This document shows, piece after piece, positions 1-8,611 of a DNA stretch of 64,000 nt. The first letter of the stretch is position 1. The number at the start of each line of letters is the position of its first letter. Source of the stretch: Planctomycetota bacterium (GTDB lineage: Bacteria > Planctomycetota > UBA1135 > GCA-002686595); contig JAJDEW010000105.1 in assembly GCA_029259595.1 (NCBI GenBank), positions 1 through 64,000 of the forward strand. The letters run 5' to 3'. The translations under genes were made by a program, and so were the position numbers. The notes beneath the pieces were generated by a model. That model was not told the origin of the DNA. It worked only from the letters and a program-made list of their open reading frames with translations, and ran no database searches.

Positions 1-21
1 GATGAGGATCTGGTCGGTCAT
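1..21 (-). CDS. 5' end of an unidentified gene (partial)
   Basis: An ATG on the minus strand at 21-19 opens a frame reading MTDQILI and runs off the left edge. It begins three bases after the stop of the yhhQ-like gene, so it looks like the next gene of the queD-folK-reductase-yhhQ operon. Only seven codons are visible, so the product cannot be named. A further pterin or queuosine enzyme would fit the context, but that is a guess. Confidence 0.4.
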
Positions 22-24
22 GGC

Positions 25-795
25 TCAGGTTCCGAGCGGAGGCGTGCTGGCGTCATGCCCCTCGATGCGGAGGTAGCGATAGAGGAAGGCCCTGCCCAGG
101 TAGACGAACGGGGTGTCGATCGCGGCCAGGCTGATCTTGACAAGGTAGCTCGCGATGATGACCGGAACGATCTCGACCAATCCCAGGCCGATCCCGAACT
201 TCAGGAAGATCGCGTTCACGATGATCGTGTCGACCAGCTGGCTGACCATCGTCGAGCCGTTGTTGCGCAGCCACATGAAGCGACCGCCGGTCCGCTTCCA
301 CCAGAAGTGGTAGAGGCGTACGTCGAGCAGCTGGGCTGCGAGGTAGGCGAGCATCGACGAGAAGACCAAGAGCCGCGGGTTCGCGAAGGTCGCGCCATAG
401 GCCCGCTGCGCTTCGGCAGCTTCGACGATGTCGTACTGCGGCACGCTCCAGATCGACGACGGCGGCAAGGCCACGGCCATCTGCAACAGGGGAATCATCG
501 CCAGGCTCACGCCGAACCCCAGGTACACCATGAAGTCGGCGCGCTGCCGGCCCCAAATCTCGGAGACGAGGTCCGTCAGGAGGAACGTGACCGGGTACGT
601 CAGGATCGACACGGACAGGGTCCACGGCGCGCCCGCGAGGATCCAATCCGGACCGCCGCTCGTGAAGAGGTGGAAGAGCTTGACCCCGATGATGTTCGTG
701 AGGACCAGCGTGACGCAGAACACCGTTGCGCACAGCGTGTAGGCCCGCTGGCGCCGCTCGTTCAGGCCGGCTTCGTCGAGTTCGCGCGTCGCCAC
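25..795 (-). CDS. yhhQ: Queuosine precursor transporter, YhhQ/VUT family
   Basis: A 256-residue polytopic inner-membrane protein of the YhhQ (vitamin-uptake-like, VUT) family, which imports preQ0/preQ1-type queuosine precursors. The family pattern is visible: the first membrane helix carries LTNIIGVKLF, followed by a loop with TDLVSEIWGR, and a later helix region contains the conserved LVDTIIVNAIF. I chose the GTG at 795-793 because it begins one base after the stop of the upstream reductase gene. The frame is open further upstream, but that extension is arginine-rich and lies wholly inside the reductase gene. It is the fourth gene of a minus-strand pterin operon whose first gene, queD, makes the queuosine precursor carboxytetrahydropterin. 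Tight spacing implies co-transcription. Confidence 0.85.
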   Translation of the reverse strand: MATRELDEAGLNERRQRAYTLCATVFCVTLVLTNIIGVKLFHLFTSGGPDWILAGAPWTLSVSILTYPVTFLLTDLVSEIWGRQRADFMVYLGFGVSLAMIPLLQMAVALPPSSIWSVPQYDIVEAAEAQRAYGATFANPRLLVFSSMLAYLAAQLLDVRLYHFWWKRTGGRFMWLRNNGSTMVSQLVDTIIVNAIFLKFGIGLGLVEIVPVIIASYLVKISLAAIDTPFVYLGRAFLYRYLRIEGHDASTPPLGT

Positions 796-796
796 G

Positions 797-1591
797 TCAG
801 ACCTTCTCGGGGTCGTAGCGCGCCGCGTCGCGCCCCGTATTCGCGAGCGACTCGCCGCCATCGACGACCAGCGTCTGTCCGGTCACGAAGTCGTTGTCGA
901 TCAGGTGCAGGACGGCGTCGGTCACGTTCGCCACCGTACCCTGAACGCCCAGGGGGATCGCCTCGAGGCGCCAGCGGATGTACTCGTCGCTGCGGGTGGC
1001 GGCGGGCAGGACGACGCCGGGTGCGACCGCGTTGACGCGCACGTCCGGGGCGCCCTCGATGGCGGACAGCCGCGTCAGCTCGGCCAGAGCCTTCTTCGAC
1101 AGGACGTAGGCCGCGTACGTGTTCTGGTTGAAGCCGATCTTGTTGTCGAGCACGTTGACGATCGAGCCCGAGCGACAGTGGCGCAAGAACGCGCGCGTCA
1201 GGAAGAAGGGAGCCCGCAGGTTGACGGAGAACAGCCGGTCGAAGAGCGCGACGGACGTCTCCGCGATCGTCGCGTCCTCGTAGCCCGAGGCGCAGTTGAC
1301 CAGCACGCTCGTGTGCGGCAAGGCGGCGAAGACGCGGTCGAGCAGTCCGTCGATCCCCTCGGCGTCGGCGAGGTCGTGCGCATAGGCCGCGCAGCGCACG
1401 CCCAAGGCTTCGATCTCCGCCTGCGTCGCGGCGGCCTCCGCGCTCGAGGAGTGGTAGTGCAGCGCGATGTCGTAGCCCGCGCGTGCCAGGCGCAACGTGA
1501 TCGCCTTGCCGAGGCGCACGGCGCCTCCCGTGACCAGGGCGGCCTTGGCGGGCGCCTTTCGAGACGTGTCGGAAGCAGAGCTCGTCGTCAT
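797..1591 (-). CDS. SDR-family oxidoreductase, pteridine reductase (FolM/PTR1)-like
   Basis: A 264-residue short-chain dehydrogenase/reductase. The N-terminal nucleotide-binding loop reads TGGAVRLGKAI; the RLG after the glycine turn is typical of pteridine reductases, where Arg favours NADPH. The catalytic Y-x3-K is visible as YVLSK near residue 160, followed by the usual NAVAPG segment. The expected role is reduction of dihydropterin or dihydrofolate to the tetrahydro form. The start ATG overlaps the folK stop (ATGA, 1588-1591) and its own stop is one base from the yhhQ start. The folK/queD context supports pterin chemistry, but the substrate is inferred and a general SDR role is not excluded. 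Confidence 0.8.
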   Translation of the reverse strand: MTTSSASDTSRKAPAKAALVTGGAVRLGKAITLRLARAGYDIALHYHSSSAEAAATQAEIEALGVRCAAYAHDLADAEGIDGLLDRVFAALPHTSVLVNCASGYEDATIAETSVALFDRLFSVNLRAPFFLTRAFLRHCRSGSIVNVLDNKIGFNQNTYAAYVLSKKALAELTRLSAIEGAPDVRVNAVAPGVVLPAATRSDEYIRWRLEAIPLGVQGTVANVTDAVLHLIDNDFVTGQTLVVDGGESLANTGRDAARYDPEKV

Positions 1592-2064
1592 GGGGTGGAA
1601 AGGGTCGGGACGTAGGGGGTCAGCTCGTCCGCCGTGGGCTCGCGAAACGTGTCCGCGACGAGCTCGGGCGCGAGGTCACGCAGGGGAACGAGCACGAACG
1701 CGCGTTCGGTCATGCGCGGATGCGGAACGATCAGGTCGGGGTCGTGCACCTCGCAACCCTCGATCCACAGCACGTCGATGTCCAGCGTTCGCGGCCCGTC
1801 GGGCACGCCGCGCGTCCGGCCGGCCGCAGCCTCGAGCGCGCGACAGGTCTCGAGCAGCTCACGCGGCGAGCGCTCGGTCGCGAGCTCGACGACGAGGTTC
1901 AAGAAGGGTCCCTGTCGGGGACCTCCGACCGGCGCGGTCTCGTAGACGGGCGAGACGCGAACCACGTCGGGCAGGCCACGAATGGCCTCCTTCAGGTAGC
2001 CCAAACGGTCGCCCAGGTTCGAGCCGAGGCCCAGGAACGCCCGGCGCCTCACGTGCGCCGCCAC
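1588..2064 (-). CDS. folK: 2-amino-4-hydroxy-6-hydroxymethyldihydropteridine pyrophosphokinase
   Basis: FolK transfers pyrophosphate from ATP to 6-hydroxymethyl-7,8-dihydropterin, the step before dihydropteroate synthase in folate synthesis. At 158 residues it has normal family length. Signatures seen in order: LGLGSNLGDR near the N terminus, VYETAPVGGP with the pterin-binding loop, GPRTLDIDVL (the paired acidic residues bind Mg-ATP) and PHPRMTERAFVL. The start overlaps the end of queD by 16 bases and its stop overlaps the start of the pteridine-reductase gene by 4, so translation is probably coupled along the operon. Confidence 0.95.
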   Translation of the reverse strand: MAAHVRRRAFLGLGSNLGDRLGYLKEAIRGLPDVVRVSPVYETAPVGGPRQGPFLNLVVELATERSPRELLETCRALEAAAGRTRGVPDGPRTLDIDVLWIEGCEVHDPDLIVPHPRMTERAFVLVPLRDLAPELVADTFREPTADELTPYVPTLSTP

Positions 2065-2498
2065 TCCGCGTAGCTGCGGGGCGTCTCATGGAGGCGGATG
2101 CGGACGATGCGGACGCTTCGCGCAGCCAGGTGCGCGTGGGCGTCGAGCTCGTCCTGGAGCACGTTGGCCAACCAGGTGACGATGCACTCCGCCGTCGTGT
2201 TGAAACCGACGACGACGTGCCGGTTCTCCTCGGTGCGCAGGAAGTCGAGCAGGCCCTGGTCGCGCTCGCACACGAGCGTGGCGTGGTCCAGGTTGGCCTG
2301 GATCCAGCCGTCGCAGACCGCGGCGATCTCGCCGAAGTCCATGACCATGCCGTGCGAGTCGAGGCCATCGGATTCGATGGCCACCTCGGCCGTGTAGCGG
2401 TGCCCGTGCAGGTGCCGGCAACGTGACGTGTAGCCGTCGCCCAGCCGGTGGGCCATGTCCCAGTGGAACGTCTTCGCAGCGAGGATCGAGTCGGTCAT
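2049..2498 (-). CDS. queD: 6-carboxytetrahydropterin synthase
   Basis: QueD converts dihydroneopterin triphosphate into 6-carboxy-5,6,7,8-tetrahydropterin, the first committed step toward queuosine. The 149-residue protein has the T-fold family signature: a zinc-binding His in FHWDMAHRL, then the catalytic Cys and two more zinc His in SRCRHLHGH, then VMDFGEI and a C-terminal Glu in LHETPRS. The Cys just before HLHGH favours QueD over eukaryotic-type pyruvoyl-tetrahydropterin synthase. It is the first gene of the minus-strand operon, with 67 bases separating it from the next upstream gene on the same strand. Confidence 0.93.
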   Translation of the reverse strand: MTDSILAAKTFHWDMAHRLGDGYTSRCRHLHGHRYTAEVAIESDGLDSHGMVMDFGEIAAVCDGWIQANLDHATLVCERDQGLLDFLRTEENRHVVVGFNTTAECIVTWLANVLQDELDAHAHLAARSVRIVRIRLHETPRSYAEWRRT

Positions 2499-2565
2499 GG
2501 TCGCGGATTCGCGCGGCGTTCAGCCCGCCCGCGCGCAGTCTAACCCAAGCCCCGTGGCGGGAGCG

Positions 2566-3321
2566 CTATTCGGCCTGGATCGAGAGTCCGCCGGAAGAGC
2601 GCAGCTCGAGCTTGTAGCTCTGGCCGGGTCGGACCTTCATGAAGGGGGCTTCGCCGTGAAGCGCGCGCACTCCCTTCTCGCGGGCCTTCTCCGGGTCGTT
2701 GGCGTAGTCCCAGAAGTTCTGCCAGAGTTCGCGATACAGCGCGTCGTCGACTCGATCGTCGGCGTAGGCCGCCGGCTGGGCTCCCTCCGAGTCGAGCTCC
2801 GTCCCTTCCGAAGGTCTCTGGTTCTCGCCGAAGACGCGCTTGAAGAGGCAGATCGAAGTTCCGCGCAGGGCGTCGCCCTGCTCGACGAACTCGTCGCCGA
2901 ACTTGACGACGAGCGTCTCGACGTAAACCACGTCGCCCTCGACCACGATCTCACGACCCTCGTTCAGCGGCCGCCCGTCGGGGCCCATCTCGGTGAAACG
3001 GATGCGCGTCTCGACCGCGAGATCGCCCGCATCGCCGGCGACGGGGGTCTGCTCGAGCACTTCGATTCGCGCCAAGCGGTGGTCGACCTTCAGGAGCCGC
3101 AGCGCCGCCGAGAGGCTGTCGACTTCGGCGTCCAGCTCGCCGATACGGACCTCGCGCTCGGCGACCTGTGTCGTCAGCTCGCCGATGCGCTGGTCGCGCT
3201 CCTCGAGCGCGCGCTCGTTGCCGCTGAGGCGGCTCTCGACGATCCACGTCAACCAGCCGCCGAGCCCGACGGCGGCCGCCAGAACGATCGTTCGCAGGAA
3301 GGTGTTCACGCTGGAGAGCAT
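2566..3321 (-). CDS. Membrane-anchored coiled-coil protein of unknown function
   Basis: A 251-residue protein with one N-terminal hydrophobic segment (LRTIVLAAAVGLGGWLTWIV) followed by a heptad-rich stretch, about residues 27-65, with many E/R/L positions that should form a coiled coil. The rest is a soluble domain with alternating beta-like segments that I do not recognise. The hydrophobic segment has no obvious cleavage site, so the protein is probably anchored with its bulk in the periplasm. I chose the ATG at 3321; the frame extends to a GTG at 3348, but that extension adds only a basic stub. The gene is divergent from the CstA-family gene, with 110 bases between them. Confidence 0.7.
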   Translation of the reverse strand: MLSSVNTFLRTIVLAAAVGLGGWLTWIVESRLSGNERALEERDQRIGELTTQVAEREVRIGELDAEVDSLSAALRLLKVDHRLARIEVLEQTPVAGDAGDLAVETRIRFTEMGPDGRPLNEGREIVVEGDVVYVETLVVKFGDEFVEQGDALRGTSICLFKRVFGENQRPSEGTELDSEGAQPAAYADDRVDDALYRELWQNFWDYANDPEKAREKGVRALHGEAPFMKVRPGQSYKLELRSSGGLSIQAE

Positions 3322-3431
3322 CGTCTTCGATGGGAGTCGGTGCGGCACGCCACTCCGCGCTTATAGGAAACCGATGCCGGTCCGTCGAGGGTCGCGCTAA
3401 CCTGGGCGCGCAGAGGACCCCTTACGGAGCC

Positions 3432-5159
3432 ATGTCGCCCATCCTTGCCACTCTGTGCGCCTTTTCCGCGTACGCCCTGGCCTACCGCTTCTATGCTCGC
3501 TTCCTCGCACAGCGCGTGTTCGAGCTCGACCCCGAGGCGGTGACGCCGGCTCACGCGCAGCGCGACGAGGTCGATTACATTCCGACGCGACCGCTCGTCC
3601 TCTTCGGTCACCACTTCGCGTCGATCACGGGGCTCGCGCCGATGCTCGGGCCGGCGATCGCCGTGATCTGGGGCTGGTTGCCGGCCCTCGTCTGGGTCGT
3701 CATGGGAGCCTGCCTGATCGGCTGCGTGCACGATTTTTCGGCCTTGGTCGTCTCCGCGCGCTCGCGGGGCATGTCGGTGGGCCAGGTCGGTGAAGCCTTG
3801 CTCGGCCCGCGCGGACGCACCCTCTTCCACCTCATCATCTTCTTTGGCGTGGCGCTCGCGATGGGCGTCTTCGTGCTGGTCATCGCGAGCCTGTTCGCGA
3901 TCGAGCTCGCGCCCGGCCGCCCCGGCTATCCGCAGGCCGTGCTGCCGTCCGGACTGCTCATGGTCGTGGCGCTGATCTCGGGCTTCCTGCTGTACAAGCG
4001 GGGCCTGCCGCTCGCACCGGTCGCGGCGGTCGGCTTCTTGCTCGAGCTCGGCGGAATCTGGCTCGGTGAACGCTTCCCGACGATGGGTCTGTCCGCCAGC
4101 GCGTGGCCCTCGTCCGCCGGATGGATGACGATCCTCTTGGTCTACGCCTTCGCGGCCTCCGTCCTGCCGGTGTGGTCGCTGCTGCAGTCGCGCGACTTCT
4201 TGAACTCGCTGCTGCTCTACCTGGGACTCGGGCTCGCGTACATCGGCTTCTTCGTGCTGGATCCCGAGTTCGCGGCGCCGGCGATCGTGCTCGCACCGGA
4301 AGGCGCGCCTCCGCTCTTGCCCTTCGTCTTCATCACGATCGCCTGCGGCGCCGCCAGTGGCTTCCACGGCTTGGTCAGCTCGGGAACGACGGCCAAGCAG
4401 CTCGACAAGGAGACGCACGCGCGTCCGATCGGCTACGGCGGCATGATCGGTGAGAGCCTGCTCGGGTTGCTCGCGACGCTCGCGTGCACCGCCGGCTTCG
4501 CATCGCGGGAGCTGTGGCACGAGCACTACGCCAGCTGGAACGCCGCCCAGGGCCTGCCTTCGAAGATCGACGCCTTCATCCGTGGGACGACGCTCTTCGT
4601 CGCCGAGCTCGGTGTTCCGCCCGACCTGGCGGCGGCCCTCATCGCGATGGTCGTGGTCTCGTTTGCGCTGACGACCCTCGATTCCGCGACGCGTCTCCTG
4701 CGCTTCAACATCGAGGAGATCGGCGCCTCGTTCCGCATCCCCGGCTCACAGAACCGCTACGTTTCGACCACGCTCGCGTGCGCTGCGATCGCGGCCTTCT
4801 CGTTCTACAAGGTCGACGGCAAGCCGGCGGGGCTCGCGCTCTGGGCGTTGTTCGGAACGACGAACCAGCTGCTCGCCGGGCTGACCCTCACGCTGGTCAC
4901 GCTCTACCTGCGGCGGAGGGGCAAGCCGGTTTGGCCCGTCGCGCTGCCGGCCGTCTTCATGATGGGGAGCACGCTCACGGCCATGGCCGTCAACCTGCGC
5001 ACGTTCTCGCCCGGCGGTCCCAAGGAGGACCCGCTCCTGCTCGGCGTCGGTGGCGTCCTGTTCCTGCTGGGGCTGTGGCTGCTCGTCGAGTCGGTCCTGG
5101 CCCTGCGACCGAGCGCCACGCCCCCGCCGGCCCCTCCCCGGACGGGTCCGCGCGAGTGA
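3432..5159 (+). CDS. cstA: CstA-family carbon starvation protein (peptide/pyruvate transporter)
   Basis: A 575-residue inner-membrane protein with about 15 predicted hydrophobic segments, matching the CstA family, whose members import peptides or pyruvate during carbon limitation. Family signatures are visible: [17 protein letters not shown] at the N terminus, [37 protein letters not shown], and later [11 protein letters not shown] and [13 protein letters not shown]. It is shorter than E. coli CstA (about 700 residues), as in many non-enteric homologues. The ATG at 3432 was chosen because the family N terminus starts there and GGAG lies just upstream (3426-3429). The in-frame extension to 3330 is basic and overlaps the region upstream of the divergent gene. 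Confidence 0.88.
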   Translation: MSPILATLCAFSAYALAYRFYARFLAQRVFELDPEAVTPAHAQRDEVDYIPTRPLVLFGHHFASITGLAPMLGPAIAVIWGWLPALVWVVMGACLIGCVHDFSALVVSARSRGMSVGQVGEALLGPRGRTLFHLIIFFGVALAMGVFVLVIASLFAIELAPGRPGYPQAVLPSGLLMVVALISGFLLYKRGLPLAPVAAVGFLLELGGIWLGERFPTMGLSASAWPSSAGWMTILLVYAFAASVLPVWSLLQSRDFLNSLLLYLGLGLAYIGFFVLDPEFAAPAIVLAPEGAPPLLPFVFITIACGAASGFHGLVSSGTTAKQLDKETHARPIGYGGMIGESLLGLLATLACTAGFASRELWHEHYASWNAAQGLPSKIDAFIRGTTLFVAELGVPPDLAAALIAMVVVSFALTTLDSATRLLRFNIEEIGASFRIPGSQNRYVSTTLACAAIAAFSFYKVDGKPAGLALWALFGTTNQLLAGLTLTLVTLYLRRRGKPVWPVALPAVFMMGSTLTAMAVNLRTFSPGGPKEDPLLLGVGGVLFLLGLWLLVESVLALRPSATPPPAPPRTGPRE

Positions 5160-5367
5160 GGAGCCCGCGGCGGGCGCGAATTCGAGTTCGAAGGGGACGG
5201 GGTCGCGCGGGCTGCTCGAGGCGCTCGAGGCGGGGGAGCGCAGGCGCCTGTCGCGGCTCCGGCCCCGCGCGCGCTGCGCAGGCCTCCCGGGCCGAGCCCT
5301 CGCCAGCACCTGCGTCATGGCCAACCGCAGCGAAGCGTGGCAGTCTGCGGGCCACCGGAGCGTGATC
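5160..5367. other. Intergenic region between cstA and the small membrane protein
   Basis: A 208-base GC-rich gap with short self-complementary runs around the GAGGCGCTCGAGGCG stretch. I see no convincing gene or promoter. GGAG at 5356-5359 serves the next gene as ribosome-binding site. Confidence 0.4.
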
Positions 5368-5772
5368 ATGACCGACCCCAACCCGACCCAGCCCGCCGTC
5401 GTCCGTCCCGGCCTCTTGACCGCGGCCCTCTGGATCCACGCCGGAGAGTCGCTGCTCTTGCTCTTCTCGTCGGCCGTGGTCGTGGTGCTCGGCATCGTTT
5501 CGCTTCCGGCGCTCTGGTCCGAGGTACGCGACGAAGAGGCCGTGTTCCTGACCCTCGCCCTCGGGATCGGCGGCGTCCTCCTGGCGCTCTTGATCGGCTT
5601 TTCCTTCGCCTCGCTGCTGGTCGTCCGCAAGGCCTTCGGTGGAGGCCGAGCGTGGCTCTGGGCGCTCGGAGGACTGTCGGCCGTCAAAGTCTTCTTGCTG
5701 CCGTGGGGTTTCTTGACCGCGCTGCTCTCGGTCGTCGGGATCGCCCAGACGCTCGAGCGCGAAGCCGCCTGA
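5368..5772 (+). CDS. Small integral membrane protein of unknown function
   Basis: A 134-residue protein with a polar Pro/Thr N terminus followed by four hydrophobic segments, including SLLLLFSSAVVVVLGIVSL and LALGIGGVLLALLIGFSFA, so probably a four-helix inner-membrane protein. No family motif was recognised. The ATG at 5368 has GGAG eight bases upstream. The frame is open further 5', but that part is arginine- and cysteine-rich and overlaps the end of cstA, so it was excluded. It lies 108 bases upstream of the sensor-kinase-like gene on the same strand, and no functional link is visible. Confidence 0.65.
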   Translation: MTDPNPTQPAVVRPGLLTAALWIHAGESLLLLFSSAVVVVLGIVSLPALWSEVRDEEAVFLTLALGIGGVLLALLIGFSFASLLVVRKAFGGGRAWLWALGGLSAVKVFLLPWGFLTALLSVVGIAQTLEREAA

Positions 5773-5866
5773 CCGTCGGCTACGAAGGTCTGACACGCGC
5801 GTCGACCGTTTTCCCCATCCGCATCAAGATTGCGGCGCCAGAGATCGAGGATACGTCGCGAACCAG

Positions 5867-5875
5867 AGGGGAGGA
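5867..5875 (+). promoter_or_regulatory. Strong ribosome-binding site deciding a TTG start
   Basis: AGGGGAGGA lies five bases upstream of TTG 5881. It favours this non-ATG codon over the upstream TTG at 5830 as the start of the sensor-kinase-like gene. Confidence 0.6.
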
Positions 5876-5880
5876 CCTTC

Positions 5881-7665
5881 TTGCGACGACTCGATTGGGA
5901 AAGCTTTCGTACCCGCATCCTCGTTACGTCCGGATTGTTTCTGGGCGGACTCGGACTGTTGTGGGCATACAACTCCTTCTCGCTCGAGCAGCGAGGACGA
6001 TCCAGTGAGGCCTCCGCGCAAGCGGTTGCCACGGCGACCAGCATCGCCATGAGCATCGACGGTGACCTGCACCGCCGCGTGGTCGACGGCGTTCCGCGTG
6101 GCAAGCGCTTCGAGAGCTGGACTCTCGCGCCACAGCAGGTCGTCGACTTGCGTTCGTCACTGACGCGTTCGGCGGAGATGCAAGACCGCGAACACCTCGA
6201 CGTCCGCACGCTGCGCCTGTTGGGCGATGCGGTCGACAAGGTCACGGACAAGCCCGATCGCAGGCACCTGCGTGCGGTCGAGGTCATCGTGTCGACGGGC
6301 GAGACCCCGATGTGGCGCAAGATCGTCGACTACGAGCCCGACATGGCTCCGGCCTTCTTTCACAACGAGAGCTCGGCCTACCGCTCCGCCGGCGGAAATG
6401 TCGTCGGCACCGCGCCGCTCCAGGATTCTTTCCAGACCACGGTCGGGATCGTCTTTGTCGAGGAGCCGATGCGCGGCTCGCTCGCCATCTTGCTGTTCAA
6501 GTTGATCGTGCGCCTCGGCATCGCCGGAGGGGTCGTCGTAGCCGCCACACGCGCGCTCGACCTCACGATCGCAAGGCTGCTCAACCCGCTCAGCGAGAGC
6601 GTCGAAGCCTTGATGGCCATGTCACGCGGAGAGCAGCCCAAGGCTCTCGAGAACCCGTCGACGCGCGAACTGCGCAACCTCGTGTACGCCGTCGAAGGTG
6701 TGCGGGCTCGCTTCGAGAGCGGCGGAGGCGTGCGCGCGAACCAGCCGCCGAAGCCGCTCGGCTTCGAGGCCATGGCGAACGATCTCGTGAATCAAGTCGC
6801 AGCGGGGCAGCCGCTGGGTCGCGTACAGTCCGGTCGGCACCTACGCGTTTCGGCGGAGGTCGCGCTCGAAGGCGGCACCCGCATGCAGAAGGCGCTGTTC
6901 GACCTCGACTCGGTCCTGAAGGGTGTCACGCGCGAAGCACGTGCGCTCGCGGCCCAACGGGGCGTGCGCTTTCAGCTGACACAGCCCCAGGCTCTGCCGG
7001 GGGGCTTGCACGGCGATGGTGAGCTCCTTCGCGTCGTGCTCGAGCACATCATGAAGCAGGCGCTCCTCATCACGGAGAGCGGAACGGTTCAGCTGCACGT
7101 GGCCCTGGGGCCGCAGTCCCGGACATCGCAGCTGCGCTTCGAGATCGGTGCGACGAGTCGCGCGCTCTCCAACGAGGAGCGGCTCACGCTTCTGCGACGC
7201 GCTGGTACGGAAGTCACGCCCGGTGCGACGCACCTGGCGGAGCTGGTCGAACGGCTCGGCGGTCGACTCGGCTTCGAGAGCGAGCCCGTCAGCGGGACGC
7301 GCTTTTGGTTCACGGCCCGCTTCGAGCTGGCAGCGGCGTCCGGTCGCAGCGCTCCGTCACGCCAGTCGGTGGCGCCCGATGCGGATTGGCAGGCCCAGAC
7401 CATGCCCGCTGGTCCGACGGGTGTGCCACATGTCGCGCCCGCATTGACGAGCATGCCGAACGGCGGCACCGGGCCCGTCGGGGGCATCGAGTATCCCCCG
7501 ATCAAGACCAACGGAATCGCCAAGAGCACGGCCAGCGCGATCTCGCCCGACGGAGCGGCCATCCACGAGAAGCCGAAGGACGCGAACGAGCAGCTCCCGA
7601 CCGTCTCGAGCCGCCTCTTCCTCAACGACGAGGCTCCTCCCGGCGGCCTGCATCTCGGCGGCTAG
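5881..7665 (+). CDS. Sensor-type membrane protein with degenerate histidine-kinase ATPase domain
   Basis: A 594-residue protein. A membrane helix (ILVTSGLFLGGLGLLWAY) is followed by an extracytoplasmic region, a second helix near FKLIVRLGIAGGVVVAA, a HAMP-like linker, and a C-terminal domain resembling the catalytic ATPase part of histidine kinases. That part is degenerate: the N-box position reads HIMKQALLITESG, no clear phospho-acceptor H-box is seen, and the G-rich ATP-lid motifs are weak. The last 100 residues are a Pro/Gly/Ala-rich tail. I chose TTG at 5881 because AGGGGAGGA (5867-5875) is a strong ribosome-binding site five bases upstream. A longer frame from another TTG at 5830 lacks one, and no ATG fits. 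It may be a scaffold or pseudokinase. Confidence 0.65.
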   Translation: MRRLDWESFRTRILVTSGLFLGGLGLLWAYNSFSLEQRGRSSEASAQAVATATSIAMSIDGDLHRRVVDGVPRGKRFESWTLAPQQVVDLRSSLTRSAEMQDREHLDVRTLRLLGDAVDKVTDKPDRRHLRAVEVIVSTGETPMWRKIVDYEPDMAPAFFHNESSAYRSAGGNVVGTAPLQDSFQTTVGIVFVEEPMRGSLAILLFKLIVRLGIAGGVVVAATRALDLTIARLLNPLSESVEALMAMSRGEQPKALENPSTRELRNLVYAVEGVRARFESGGGVRANQPPKPLGFEAMANDLVNQVAAGQPLGRVQSGRHLRVSAEVALEGGTRMQKALFDLDSVLKGVTREARALAAQRGVRFQLTQPQALPGGLHGDGELLRVVLEHIMKQALLITESGTVQLHVALGPQSRTSQLRFEIGATSRALSNEERLTLLRRAGTEVTPGATHLAELVERLGGRLGFESEPVSGTRFWFTARFELAAASGRSAPSRQSVAPDADWQAQTMPAGPTGVPHVAPALTSMPNGGTGPVGGIEYPPIKTNGIAKSTASAISPDGAAIHEKPKDANEQLPTVSSRLFLNDEAPPGGLHLGG

Positions 7666-7686
7666 CGACCGGCCGACACGGTGCTA

Positions 7687-7710
7687 CGGATGCCCGGGCG
7701 TCGGCATCCG
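7687..7710 (+). terminator. Hairpin after the sensor-kinase-like gene, possible terminator
   Basis: CGGATGCC at 7687-7694 and GGCATCCG at 7703-7710 form a perfect 8-base-pair stem with an 8-base loop, 22 bases past the stop of the preceding gene. No run of T follows, so intrinsic termination is uncertain. Confidence 0.4.
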
Positions 7711-7801
7711 CAGGCGTGAGGCTGTTGGAAGCCAGGCTCGCCGCGGCGCGCCGGCATCGATCCGCGTGTCGCGGTTCGAAGGGTTCGTCGTATGCTCTGG
7801 C

Positions 7802-8410
7802 ATGAACGTTCTCGACGCACTCCGGGCGCGCCGCGCCGTCAAGCACTTCGATCCCGATCACGAGCTGACCGAAGCCGAGATCCGGACCCTGCTCGAAGCG
7901 ACGATGCTCTCGCCGACTTCCTTCAACATCCAGCACTGGCGCTTCGTCGTCGTGCGGGACCCGGACCTGCGACGGCAGATCCGTGAGGTGGGCAACGACC
8001 AGGCCCAGATGACCGACGCCTCGCTGCTCGTCGTGATGACGGCCGACGTCGACGCCTGGAAGAAAGAGCCGCAGCGTTATTGGCGCTCTGCACCCGAGGA
8101 GGTTGCGAACCTGCTCGTGAACTGGATGGGGCCCTTCCACGAGGGGCAGCCCACGCTGCAACGCGACGAGGCCCAGCGCTCGATCGGAATCGCGATGCAA
8201 AGCCTGATGCTCGCCGCCCAAGAGCTCGGCTACGACTCGTGCCCGATGATCGGGTTCGACCAGAAAGCCGTGGCGAAGCTCGTACGCCTGCCTGCGGACC
8301 ACTGCATGGGCCCGATGGTCGCGATCGGCAAGCGGACGAAGGATCCGTGGCCCAAGCCCGGCCAGTTGGCCTACGACGAGGTCGTGATCCGGGACCGCTT
8401 CGCGGACTGA
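7802..8410 (+). CDS. Nitroreductase-family flavoprotein
   Basis: A 202-residue member of the nitroreductase family, FMN enzymes that use NAD(P)H to reduce nitro compounds, quinones or flavins. The N terminus has LRARRAVKHFDPD, the usual family opening whose Arg residues bind FMN phosphate; LSPTSFNIQHWRFVVV supplies the FMN-ring contacts; AAQELGYDSCPMIGFD and AIGKR are typical of the C-terminal half. The substrate cannot be deduced. The ATG at 7802 matches the family start; the upstream frame extension was dropped. It is convergent with the 65-residue gene that ends three bases after its stop. Confidence 0.88.
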   Translation: MNVLDALRARRAVKHFDPDHELTEAEIRTLLEATMLSPTSFNIQHWRFVVVRDPDLRRQIREVGNDQAQMTDASLLVVMTADVDAWKKEPQRYWRSAPEEVANLLVNWMGPFHEGQPTLQRDEAQRSIGIAMQSLMLAAQELGYDSCPMIGFDQKAVAKLVRLPADHCMGPMVAIGKRTKDPWPKPGQLAYDEVVIRDRFAD

Positions 8411-8413
8411 GAT

Positions 8414-8611
8414 CTACCAGGACGGACGGAAGATCCAGCCGCGCCCGGGCCGACGCGCACGCCGTTCGCCGTCCGTTTCGGGCGGCACCTCTTCGGGCGT
8501 CGCTCCGAGGGCGTGCTGTGCCTCCGCGCTCGCGTGCTCGTCTTCTTCGACTCGCTCGACGCACCGGTCACGGGGGAGCGCGGGTTTCGGCTCGGGGTGT
8601 CGATCGCTCAT
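8414..8611 (-). CDS. Small acidic protein of unknown function
   Basis: A 65-residue polar protein rich in Glu, Pro and Arg, ending in RGWIFRPSW, with no hydrophobic segment and no recognised domain. Support for it being real is positional: its ATG overlaps the stop of the upstream secreted-protein gene (ATGA, 8608-8611), the usual sign of translational coupling, and it fills the space up to the convergent nitroreductase stop with only three bases to spare. Confidence 0.5.
   Translation of the reverse strand: MSDRHPEPKPALPRDRCVERVEEDEHASAEAQHALGATPEEVPPETDGERRARRPGRGWIFRPSW

Noticed and set aside
5160..5367. In-frame 5' extension of the small membrane protein over the end of cstA
   Set aside because: The extension is Arg/Cys/Ser-rich shadow sequence overlapping cstA; the ATG at 5368 has its own GGAG.
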